12,706 bases of DNA from NCBI GenBank assembly GCA_020216575.1, contig JAIUYC010000016.1, forward strand, positions 1 to 12,706, in the 5' to 3' direction. Numbering within the stretch: the first letter of the stretch is position 1; every line of letters starts with the position of its first letter. Shown in pieces: positions 4,847 to 10,761 of this stretch. A program made the translations under genes and the position numbers. This stretch comes from Coleofasciculus sp. S288. Its GTDB lineage: Bacteria; Cyanobacteriota; Cyanobacteriia; Cyanobacteriales; Coleofasciculaceae. The notes below the pieces were generated by a model. The model was given only the letters and a program-made list of their open reading frames with translations. It was not told the origin of the DNA and did no database searches.

Positions 4847-7800
4847 ATGACCAAAACAGGGATGCACCAAGTTACTGATGCGATTGAAAGACTACATGCC
4901 TTGACTCAAGTCAAGGTTCAGAACCACTGGCGATGCTGGCCTAATGACCTATCGGCAACTGCTGCCACTCAGCCTCAATGCTGGAACAATTGGTTAACAG
5001 CTGAACTTAATTCAAAAGAATACATCGTTTGGGCGGCAGGACGGCAAGTGATGTGGCTGGGGCAACGATTCGTCGTTCCCCAAGATTTACAGGGTTATCC
5101 TTTGACCGGATTAGCGTTGCGGCTGGCCTTGACGTGGTGGGCAGAAGCTGCTCAGATTTTTGTCAATGGTCAGCTAGTCCAAGAAGGAGATTTATTTGAT
5201 TCCTCGACTCGAGTGTTGCTCAGTTCTGCGGTGACACCAGGAGAAGAAATTGCGGTAGCTTTGCGCCTTATTAGTCCCGGTCATGATATTGGGGCATTAA
5301 TGCGCTCAAATTGCCTCTATGAAGCCGCTGATGGGGGCATCGACCCAAGTTTCGTCGCTGGTGAGTTAGAGGTGTTGCAGCGCCATCTAGAAGCGTTTGA
5401 GCCAGAAAAACTGGATACTCTCGCAGACTCTGTTAGTGAAATTAATTGGGATGCCGTTTCAGAGCCAGAAGAATTTTGGCGATCGCTTTCTACTCTACGT
5501 CAAACCCTCCAATCCAAAATCGTTCGACTGAGCGCGGTTCGGCTGAACTCACCGTCGAAGCCTCACGCGGCTCGACTGCCCTTCGGCAAGCTCAGGAACC
5601 GCGCTCGCCGAACGTCCGAAGTCCAAAATCCAAAATCCAAAATCCACCTACTAGGTCATGCTCACCTTGATATGGCTTGGTTGTGGACAGTGAATGAAAC
5701 TTGGGACGTTGCTCAGCGCACCTTTGAATCCGTATTAACCCTACAACAAGAGTTTCCAGACTTAACATTTTGCCATTCCACACCAGCCCTCTATGCCTGG
5801 ATTGAACAGCATCGTCCTGACCTATTTGCCGCTATTAAACAACAAATTGCTGCGGGTCGTTGGGAAGTGGTGGGTGGGATGTGGGTAGAACCAGACTGTA
5901 ACCTAATTGACGGGGAATCAATCGTCCGCCAGGTACTCTACGCTCAGCGTTACGTTCAGGAAAAATTTGGTGAGTTGACGCGGGTGGCATGGGTACCGGA
6001 TAGCTTCGGGTTCTGCTGGCAGTTGCCGCAAATTCTCAAACAGGGGGGAATTGACTACTTCGTCACCCAAAAACTGCATTGGAACGACACCACTAAGTTT
6101 CCCCATGGTATCTTCTGGTGGCGATCGCCGGACAGCACTCAAATTTTCAGCCTGATGTCTCCCCCCAACACAACAGGTGTCATGGACACCGATCCCATCA
6201 AAATGGCAACGTATGCTATTGATTGGGAAAGGCAGACCAATCTGAAAGATGCGTTCTGGCTTCCCGGTGTTGGTGACCACGGCGGGGGACCCACCCGCGA
6301 TATGTTGGAAGTAGCACGGCGTTGGCAGCAGTCACCCTTCTTTCCCCATCTGGAATTTACAACTGCTTTGAGTTATTTGTCAGTAGTCAATAGTCAGTGG
6401 TTAGTTGAGAAGACTGAGGTTGAAAAACGAGAAACAACGGACAACGAACAACTGACCACTGAGGTTCCCGTCTGGAATGACGAACTGTATCTAGAATTCC
6501 ATCGCGGCTGCTACACGACTCACGCTGACCAAAAGCGCTGGAATCGTCGTTGTGAGGGTTTGTTGTATCAAGGAGAACTGTTTGCTTCTCTTGCAACTAT
6601 CATGACTGGTGCTGCCTATCCTAAGTCTGAACTGGAAGATGCCTGGAAAAAGGTGCTATTTAACCAATTCCACGATATTTTACCAGGGACATCCATTCCG
6701 GAGGTCTTTGTTGAGGCAAACCAAGCTTGGCAGGACGTGGAGCAAGTGGGTTTAGAGATAGTGCAAGCCTCGTTAAATGCGATCGCCTCTCAGCTTACTT
6801 TACCTCCACCACCGCACCCCGACGCTCAACCGATTATCGTCTTCAACCCTCTAAACTGGAAGCGCTCAGAACTCGTTGCCGTTTCCTTACCACCATTGGA
6901 CGGAGATACTGAGGACTGGGAAGACTCTAAACGTGTATCAAAGGCTGTCCCAATCCTCAATCCCCAATCCTCTAATGCAGTTTGGGAAATTTACGACTTT
7001 TCAGGAGAAAAAATACCGTGTCAGCTCACTGAGGCATCGAAACTTGTCTTTTTAGCCATAGATGTCCCCTCGGTAGGGTATCGTATTTTTTGGTTGTGTC
7101 GTTGCGATCGCCCTAGCGTTCGCGAAGCAGCTCCTCAGGAGCGAGTCAGTAGGGGTATAATGCCTTCCACCCCTACTCTTCAAGACAACTGGGTTTTAGA
7201 AAACGAACGGCTGCGGGTTGTGGTTGACGCTGACACTGGAGACTTAAGCAGCGTCTTCGATAAACTCCAGCAGCGAGAAGTCCTCAACGGTTCTGGCAAT
7301 CAGCTACAAGCCTTCCAAGACAGAGGTCAATATTGGGATGCTTGGAACATTGACCCCAACTATGCTCAACATGCCTTGCCCTCAACTCAACTGAAATCAA
7401 TTGAGTGGGTAGAACGAGGACGTTTGCGATCGCGTTTGCGTGTGGTACGCCAGTTGGGGCAATCTCAGTTTTGTCAGGATTATATCCTCTCCGTCGGCTC
7501 ACCCGTTCTCCAAATTGCCACAACTGCCGACTGGCAGGAACGCCACGTCTTGGTAAAGGCGGCTTTCCCTTTAAACCTCAACGCCAGCTATGCGACGTAT
7601 GAAATGCCTTGCGGTGCTATTGAACGCCCCACTCAACCCCAAACGCCTGCCGGGCAAGCCAAATGGGAAGTTTCGGCACTCCGATGGGCAGATTTGGGTG
7701 ATGAAAGCTACGGCGTCAGTTTGCTTAATGATTGTAAATACGGCTATGATTGCCAATCTTCACAATTACGCCTGACGTTACTGCGGAGTCCCAACTGGCC

Positions 7801-8266
7801 TGATTCAGAATGCGATCGAGGTATCCACCACTTCACCTACGCACTCTATCCTCACAGTGGCCGTTGGCAGTCCGCTGGTACGGTGCGCCAGGGCTATGAG
7901 TTGAATCTACCCCTTCAGGTGCTAGTTAGCCCTTCTATAGGGGCTGCTGGTTGCCGAGACGGGATTGGGGATGGGAAAGGTCGATTGTTGGATTTGCGAG
8001 CGGAAAATCTCATTTTGATGGCTCTCAAGCGATCAGAAGATGCTCCTAGCCAATGGATTCTGCGGTGTTATGAATGTCACGGTGAGTCAGCGGAGTTGTC
8101 ATTGGAGAGCGATTTAGATTTAGCGATCGCTCACCCCGTCGATTTGTTAGAAAGACCAACTCAGACGCTTGAACCCTTACCTGATGGACAAACTTTCAAA
8201 ATTTTACCCTGGAAAATCTCCAGTTTCATCGTGGTATCTAAATATAGCAGTGGACACATCGCTTAG
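4847..8266 (+). CDS. Alpha-mannosidase, glycoside hydrolase family 38
   Basis: 1139 residues; a retaining exo-alpha-mannosidase of the GH38 class. Residues 1-225 form the N-terminal accessory region. The catalytic barrel starts at about 266: GHAHLDMAW gives the metal-ligand pair H273/D275, WVPDSFG gives the predicted nucleophile D385, GDHGGGPT (476-483) is the conserved loop likely holding the acid/base, and EFHRGCYTTHA gives H552 as a further metal ligand. A helical middle domain (NQFHDILPGTSI, 606-617) and C-terminal beta domains from about 663 follow. There is no signal peptide, so it is probably cytosolic, turning over mannosides. It is long because repeat DNA is translated in frame at 226-265, 512-540, 702-710 and 753-777, apparently in loops. 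The ribosome site before the first ATG is poor; Met6, with AGGG just upstream, is an alternative start. Catalytic residues are intact, so an active enzyme is expected. Confidence 0.93.
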   Translation: MTKTGMHQVTDAIERLHALTQVKVQNHWRCWPNDLSATAATQPQCWNNWLTAELNSKEYIVWAAGRQVMWLGQRFVVPQDLQGYPLTGLALRLALTWWAEAAQIFVNGQLVQEGDLFDSSTRVLLSSAVTPGEEIAVALRLISPGHDIGALMRSNCLYEAADGGIDPSFVAGELEVLQRHLEAFEPEKLDTLADSVSEINWDAVSEPEEFWRSLSTLRQTLQSKIVRLSAVRLNSPSKPHAARLPFGKLRNRARRTSEVQNPKSKIHLLGHAHLDMAWLWTVNETWDVAQRTFESVLTLQQEFPDLTFCHSTPALYAWIEQHRPDLFAAIKQQIAAGRWEVVGGMWVEPDCNLIDGESIVRQVLYAQRYVQEKFGELTRVAWVPDSFGFCWQLPQILKQGGIDYFVTQKLHWNDTTKFPHGIFWWRSPDSTQIFSLMSPPNTTGVMDTDPIKMATYAIDWERQTNLKDAFWLPGVGDHGGGPTRDMLEVARRWQQSPFFPHLEFTTALSYLSVVNSQWLVEKTEVEKRETTDNEQLTTEVPVWNDELYLEFHRGCYTTHADQKRWNRRCEGLLYQGELFASLATIMTGAAYPKSELEDAWKKVLFNQFHDILPGTSIPEVFVEANQAWQDVEQVGLEIVQASLNAIASQLTLPPPPHPDAQPIIVFNPLNWKRSELVAVSLPPLDGDTEDWEDSKRVSKAVPILNPQSSNAVWEIYDFSGEKIPCQLTEASKLVFLAIDVPSVGYRIFWLCRCDRPSVREAAPQERVSRGIMPSTPTLQDNWVLENERLRVVVDADTGDLSSVFDKLQQREVLNGSGNQLQAFQDRGQYWDAWNIDPNYAQHALPSTQLKSIEWVERGRLRSRLRVVRQLGQSQFCQDYILSVGSPVLQIATTADWQERHVLVKAAFPLNLNASYATYEMPCGAIERPTQPQTPAGQAKWEVSALRWADLGDESYGVSLLNDCKYGYDCQSSQLRLTLLRSPNWPDSECDRGIHHFTYALYPHSGRWQSAGTVRQGYELNLPLQVLVSPSIGAAGCRDGIGDGKGRLLDLRAENLILMALKRSEDAPSQWILRCYECHGESAELSLESDLDLAIAHPVDLLERPTQTLEPLPDGQTFKILPWKISSFIVVSKYSSGHIA
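5513..5646. repeat. Palindromic element within a (TCCAAAA) heptamer tract, in frame in the mannosidase
   Basis: A 92-bp palindromic element (5522-5613) has ends GTTCG / CGAAC and an 11-bp perfect inverted repeat GAGCGCGGTTC (5530-5540) / GAACCGCGCTC (5596-5606). TCCAAAA lies immediately left (5513-5519) and three tandem TCCAAAA copies lie right (5622-5642). It encodes the basic residues 226-265 just before the catalytic domain. Confidence 0.8.
6379..6462. repeat. Opposed heptamer tracts forming a palindrome, in frame in the mannosidase
   Basis: Four heptads (GTCAGTA, GTCAATA, GTCAGTG, GTTAGTT; 6379-6406) and four heptads on the other side (ACAACGG, ACAACGA, ACAACTG, ACCACTG; 6434-6461). TCAGTGGTTAGTTG at 6394-6407 pairs with CAACTGACCACTGA at 6449-6462 with one wobble. 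It encodes residues 512-540. Confidence 0.8.
6950..6970 (+). repeat. Heptamer tract CCAATCC/TCAATCC/CCAATCC in the mannosidase
   Basis: Three tandem heptads, two identical and one differing at one base, encoding PILNPQS (702-708). It lies in the C-terminal beta region. Confidence 0.7.
7104..7177. repeat. HIP1 plus palindromes, in frame in the mannosidase
   Basis: HIP1 (7104-7111) is followed by the palindrome TTCGCGAA, the small stem GCTCC-TCA-GGAGC, and a perfect 9-bp inverted repeat AGTAGGGGT (7148-7156) / ACCCCTACT (7169-7177). Together they encode residues 753-777 between two beta-domain segments. Confidence 0.65.
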
Positions 8267-8281
8267 GACAAACGAACTTTG

Positions 8282-8310
8282 GTAAAGACGTTCCACCGGA
8301 ACGTCTCTAC
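8282..8310. repeat. Palindromic repeat after the mannosidase gene
   Basis: AGACGTTCC (8286-8294) and GGAACGTCT (8298-8306) form a perfect 9-bp stem with a 3-nt loop, extending to 13-bp arms with one mismatch. It starts 16 bp after the stop. It resembles the GTAGAGACGTTCC-type palindromes frequent between cyanobacterial genes, and could also end or stabilise the mannosidase transcript although no T-run follows. Confidence 0.7.
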
Positions 8311-8322
8311 TAAATTCATGTA

Positions 8323-8350
8323 TGTCCTAACCGCCTTGGCAGTTGCTATA
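8323..8350 (+). repeat. Dispersed repeat, copy 2
   Basis: TGTCCTAACCGCCTTGGCAG followed by TTGCTATA, the partner of 2331-2357. Confidence 0.6.
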
Positions 8351-8354
8351 AAAC

Positions 8355-8394
8355 AAAAAACCGCCTTTAAACTGCTCAGCAATCTAAAAGCGGT
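8355..8394 (-). terminator. Rho-independent terminator of psbN
   Basis: On the minus strand ACCGCTTTTA (8394-8385) pairs with TAAAGGCGGT (8369-8360) with one G-U, and is followed immediately by a run of six T (8360-8355). It lies 59 nt after the psbN stop. Confidence 0.8.
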
Positions 8395-8453
8395 AATTCA
8401 CACCTGAAGGTTAAATGCACAGAATCAGCCTTCAGCGATCGGGTTAAAGTATC

Positions 8454-8585
8454 TTAATCTTCGTGATCTTCAAACGGGTCGTTCAACTCCGCAGAAGGCG
8501 GTCCAAAAGCGGTGTAAATCGAGACGCCAGTGATTGCGATAACGATAACGGCTATTGAAATGCTAAGAACTATTGCGGGTTCCAT
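8454..8585 (-). CDS. psbN: Photosystem II assembly factor PsbN
   Basis: 43 residues, too short for most ORF lists. It begins MEPAIVLSISIAVIVIAITG and continues VSIYTAFGPPSAELNDPFEDHED. A single N-terminal membrane helix (about residues 4-25) is followed by the hallmark YTAFGPPS...L.DPFE.HED tail. Known of the family: PsbN sits in stromal thylakoid membranes and is needed for assembly and repair of photosystem II rather than being a stable subunit. It is divergent from psbH across 84 bp, the usual psbN/psbH arrangement in cyanobacteria and plastids. Length and sequence are typical and complete. It has its own terminator at 8355-8394. Confidence 0.97.
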   Translation of the reverse strand: MEPAIVLSISIAVIVIAITGVSIYTAFGPPSAELNDPFEDHED

Positions 8586-8615
8586 AAAGGTAGATAATTA
8601 TGAGAGCTCTTCCTC

Positions 8616-8621
8616 TATAAT
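8616..8621 (+). promoter_or_regulatory. -10 element of the psbH promoter
   Basis: A perfect TATAAT in the 84-bp psbN/psbH gap, 48 nt upstream of the psbH ATG. No good -35 lies 17 bp upstream, as is common for cyanobacterial photosystem promoters. The AT-rich core around it may also serve psbN on the other strand. Confidence 0.5.
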
Positions 8622-8669
8622 ATTACAGAACATTACAAAATATCGATTTAGCTTCATCATAGGTTACCC

Positions 8670-8873
8670 ATGGCACAACGGACGTGGTTAGGCGACATTC
8701 TCAAACCCTTAAACTCTGAGTATGGTAAAGTTGCCCCTGGCTGGGGCACTACGCCATTGATGGGAGTTTTCATGCTTTTATTTCTCGTCTTTTTGCTAAT
8801 TATTTTGCAGCTTTACAACTCCTCACTCATGATTGAGGGCATTCAGGTCGATTGGAGAAGCTTAGGTCAGTAG
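8670..8873 (+). CDS. psbH: Photosystem II reaction center protein PsbH
   Basis: 67 residues starting [20 protein letters not shown]. The N-terminal stretch is cytoplasmic, [11 protein letters not shown] marks entry into one transmembrane helix (about 30-49), and the end [13 protein letters not shown] is lumenal. PsbH is a small intrinsic subunit of the PSII core near CP47, important for assembly, repair and quinone-side function. The cyanobacterial form lacks the N-terminal phosphorylated extension of plants, as seen here. The ribosome site is weak (AGG, 6 nt upstream). It is the first gene rightward of the divergent psbN/psbH promoter and is followed by its own terminator, so tatA probably has separate or partly read-through expression. 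Confidence 0.98.
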   Translation: MAQRTWLGDILKPLNSEYGKVAPGWGTTPLMGVFMLLFLVFLLIILQLYNSSLMIEGIQVDWRSLGQ

Positions 8874-8907
8874 CCTGCTATCCCCAAACTCCAATCAGTT
8901 TTTGGCT

Positions 8908-8929
8908 CCCGGCTCGTCCGGGTTTTTTT
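8908..8929 (+). terminator. Rho-independent terminator of psbH
   Basis: CCCGG (8908-8912) and CCGGG (8918-8922) form a 5-bp GC stem with a 5-nt loop followed directly by seven T. It lies 35 nt after the psbH stop. The stem is short, so it may be leaky. Confidence 0.8.
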
Positions 8930-8984
8930 GTAGTCCTATATTTAGTATGGGACTAGCACTTGACAACTTGCAGGAGATCATCCC

Positions 8985-9257
8985 ATGAATGTTTTTGGTA
9001 TTGGGTTGCCGGAAATGGCACTGATTTTGGTCATTGCCCTATTAGTATTTGGACCGAAGAAGTTGCCGGAAATTGGTCGGAGTATGGGTAAGGCAATTCG
9101 AGGCTTTCAAGACGCATCTAAGGAGTTTGAAAACGAGTTTAAACGGGAAGCTGAACAGCTAGAGCAGGCGGTGACGACGCAATCGCTACCAGAATCGAAG
9201 GAAGCTGTTACGGCTGAGTCTAACAACCACGCTACTACGTCTTCTCAGCAAGGCTAA
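8985..9257 (+). CDS. tatA: Twin-arginine translocase subunit TatA
   Basis: 90 residues. Short N-terminus with GLPEM (7-11), a transmembrane helix to about residue 22, the FGP hinge (22-24), an amphipathic helix KKLPEIGRSMGKAIRGFQ (25-42), then a charged, disordered tail (EFENEFKREAEQLEQ). This is the TatA/B architecture; TatA oligomers form the pathway for folded twin-arginine substrates across thylakoid and plasma membranes. TatA and TatB are hard to separate in cyanobacteria by sequence alone; length and the FGPKKLPEIGRS motif favour TatA. AGGAG lies 8 nt upstream of the ATG. tatA directly after psbH is a recurrent cyanobacterial arrangement. It ends with a strong terminator. Confidence 0.95.
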   Translation: MNVFGIGLPEMALILVIALLVFGPKKLPEIGRSMGKAIRGFQDASKEFENEFKREAEQLEQAVTTQSLPESKEAVTAESNNHATTSSQQG

Positions 9258-9277
9258 AGCCTTTACTAGCGCTGTCT

Positions 9278-9303
9278 TAAAAGCCCGCCCTTGCGGGCTT
9301 TTA
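9278..9303 (+). terminator. Rho-independent terminator of tatA
   Basis: TAAAAGCCCGC (9278-9288) and GCGGGCTTTTA (9293-9303) make a perfect 11-bp stem with loop CCTT. The A/T flanks supply the U-run, and the symmetric form can act on both strands, which suits the convergent response-regulator gene. Confidence 0.9.
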
Positions 9304-9555
9304 GCGTCTTGACTCTCCTTAATTCAGCTGCATTAACTGGTCAAAAACTATTTCTTGCTAGTTGGAGGCAACGCTGCGCAAGTCAGTACCATCAGCTGTT
9401 CTACTTATCCAAGGCATCTATATTGCTTGTCAGCCGTCGGAGCCGATGCACCAGGTGAAGCCCCCTATTTAACACATACCTCAGAAACTAGGCGAAGCAC
9501 CCTCTGAGCGGCAGTCATTGCCAGTTAAGACTAAGGAATCGTTCCCGTAGTGGCT
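9304..9555. other. Gap between convergent tatA and response-regulator genes, no feature recognised
   Basis: 252 bp with no plausible gene or RNA. Only short stems are visible, such as CTCAGA/TCTGAG at about 9480-9509, without a T-run on the minus strand. The response regulator may rely on the bidirectional stem at 9278-9303 for termination. Confidence 0.5.
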
Positions 9556-10281
9556 TTAGGACTCAGGCTTTCCATTCTTAGCGTTGCTAGGAGCCTCGAA
9601 CTTGTAACCGACCCCTCGAACGGTTTGGATTAATGACGGCTGACTGGCATCCAGCTCAATCTTCTTGCGAATTTGACCGATATGAACGTCAACCACCCGT
9701 TGATCTCCTACATAGTCGTACTCCCAAACTTCCTGAATTAACTCCGAGCGACGCAAGACCCGACCGGGATGACAGGCAAGAAAATGGAGTAGATCGAATT
9801 CTAGGGCGGTTAAAGGCACAATTTGGTCGTTGATGGTCACCTCTCGCCGTCCTGGCTCGATAACTAGCTGGTCGAAGACAAGGCGCTGCTGCTCCGTAGC
9901 AGTAACTTCCCGTTTACGCTTCAGAATTGCTGCAACTCGGTTTTCGAGTTCTTGCAAGTCAAAAGGTTTCGTCAGGTAATCATCAGCGCCGCGTTTAAAC
10001 CCAATATCCTTGTCAACTGCGTCCGAACGGCTGGTGAGCAAAAGAACAAAGACATCAGTGCGGCTCTGCATTTCCTGACACAGATTATAGCCAACAGCAT
10101 CAGGCAAATTCACATCCAGAATCACTAGGTCTGGGTTGAATTGCTCAAATATGGCTAGAGCCGTTTTCCCATCATGAGCAGGCTGGATTTGATAGTTTTT
10201 CTGGGTTAAAAAGCGCTGAATTAAATTTCGGATTGCCGGGTCGTCATCCACGACAAGAATCTTAGCTGAGGCCATGGTCAT
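9556..10281 (-). CDS. OmpR/PhoB-family two-component response regulator
   Basis: 241 residues. The receiver domain (about 6-120) has acidic pocket D12-D14, phospho-acceptor D56 (LVILDVNLP), T83 and K105 (LTKPF), so it should be phosphorylatable. The C-terminal winged helix (about 135-230) shows LTALEFDLLHFLACHPGRVL, the RVVDVHIGQIRKKIE recognition helix and the terminal RGVGYKFE wing. It therefore acts as a DNA-binding transcription factor, usually as a dimer on direct repeats. It does not read as RpaA or RpaB, so I give no symbol. No histidine kinase is adjacent, so it is an orphan here. Start at 10281 with GGA 5 nt upstream; Met3 is an alternative. Its upstream region carries two near-identical 40-bp repeats that are candidate (auto)regulatory sites. 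Confidence 0.95.
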   Translation of the reverse strand: MTMASAKILVVDDDPAIRNLIQRFLTQKNYQIQPAHDGKTALAIFEQFNPDLVILDVNLPDAVGYNLCQEMQSRTDVFVLLLTSRSDAVDKDIGFKRGADDYLTKPFDLQELENRVAAILKRKREVTATEQQRLVFDQLVIEPGRREVTINDQIVPLTALEFDLLHFLACHPGRVLRRSELIQEVWEYDYVGDQRVVDVHIGQIRKKIELDASQPSLIQTVRGVGYKFEAPSNAKNGKPES

Positions 10282-10325
10282 AACTTTCCACGGAGAATTG
10301 GATCAGGGGTCGAGACGCAGGACAG

Positions 10326-10365
10326 GATTTTTGACACCAATGGTGCAATGAGCATTTTAGAGAAT
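10326..10365. promoter_or_regulatory. Upstream direct repeat, copy A, with palindrome CACCAATGGTG
   Basis: 40 bp beginning GATTTTTGACACCAATGGTG, matching copy B at 36 of 40 positions. The core CACCA-A-TGGTG is a palindrome. The minus strand reads CTAAAATGCTCA beside it, so TAAAAT could be a -10 for the response-regulator gene with the palindrome at the start site. TTGACA on the plus strand is an alternative -35 toward the CPP1-like gene. Confidence 0.55.
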
Positions 10366-10402
10366 ACTTTTCACCGATAAATGGATCAGGATCACTATGT
10401 AA

Positions 10403-10442
10403 GATTTTTGACACCAGTGGTGTATTGAGCATTTTAGACAAT
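10403..10442. promoter_or_regulatory. Upstream direct repeat, copy B, with palindrome ACACCAGTGGTGT
   Basis: Second copy, offset 77 bp from copy A. The palindrome is kept, and extended by one pair, although its central base differs. GGATCAGG also precedes both copies (10300-10307 and 10383-10390) with a 6-bp spacing difference. Confidence 0.55.
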
Positions 10443-10472
10443 TATCGTCGTAGAATTAAGGGATGCCAATAG

Positions 10473-10500
10473 TTTTGACATCCTCCCCGTGAGGGATATT
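10473..10500. mobile_element. Possible IS200/IS605-type end remnant
   Basis: TTTTGACATCCTCCCC followed by GTGAGGGATATTC resembles the terminal subsequence found at ends of many IS200/IS605-family elements in cyanobacteria, with the usual internal hairpin shortened. No transposase or opposite end is present, so it would be a relic. Confidence 0.3.
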
Positions 10501-10644
10501 CGAGAAATTTCCCTAGAGCCTAACCACTTATGGCACCCAAGAAGCATTTCTCAGAAGTTAGAGGTTGCTTGCACAGAGCGCTTGCGGTTGAGGATCGAGC
10601 TAAACTAGCATTCAAGGGGGTTGGCATAGCACTCGCTCGGAACA

Positions 10645-10670
10645 GACCTGTTACCTATCAGTAACAGATC
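10645..10670. promoter_or_regulatory. Palindrome upstream of the CPP1-like gene
   Basis: CTGTTAC (10648-10654) and GTAACAG (10661-10667) are perfect 7-bp arms around CTATCA, extending to 10-bp arms with one mismatch. It lies about 92-117 bp upstream of the ATG at 10762. GTTAC-N6-GTAAC looks like a dimeric regulator site; it does not match the NtcA consensus GTA-N8-TAC. Confidence 0.4.
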
Positions 10671-10761
10671 CAGTATTGAGTGTAATCGCTGCCCTAACCT
10701 ACTTACCAGTGTAGAGTCGCTGTCATGCCAGTGAAAAGAAGGGATGTCTCGGAGGTTGTGA

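Noticed and set aside
5918..6280. 120-codon minus-strand ORF in the mannosidase
   Set aside because: Lies opposite the most conserved catalytic part of GH38; no ribosome site or recognisable product.
5513..7177. Mannosidase as a pseudogene broken by repeats
   Set aside because: All inserts keep the frame, no stop or frameshift is present over 1139 codons, and the metal-binding and catalytic residues are intact.
8960..8965. TTGACA before tatA as a -35 element
   Set aside because: Only about 20 bp separate it from the start codon and the ribosome site lies in between, leaving no room for a -10 and a leader.
9449..9457. CACCAGGTG as a third copy of the CACCANTGGTG site
   Set aside because: It lacks two positions of the core and the surrounding 40-bp element is absent; probably chance.
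9556..10281. Naming the response regulator RpaA or RpaB
   Set aside because: The receiver sequence does not read like either of those highly conserved regulators; an orphan OmpR-family label is all that can be supported.
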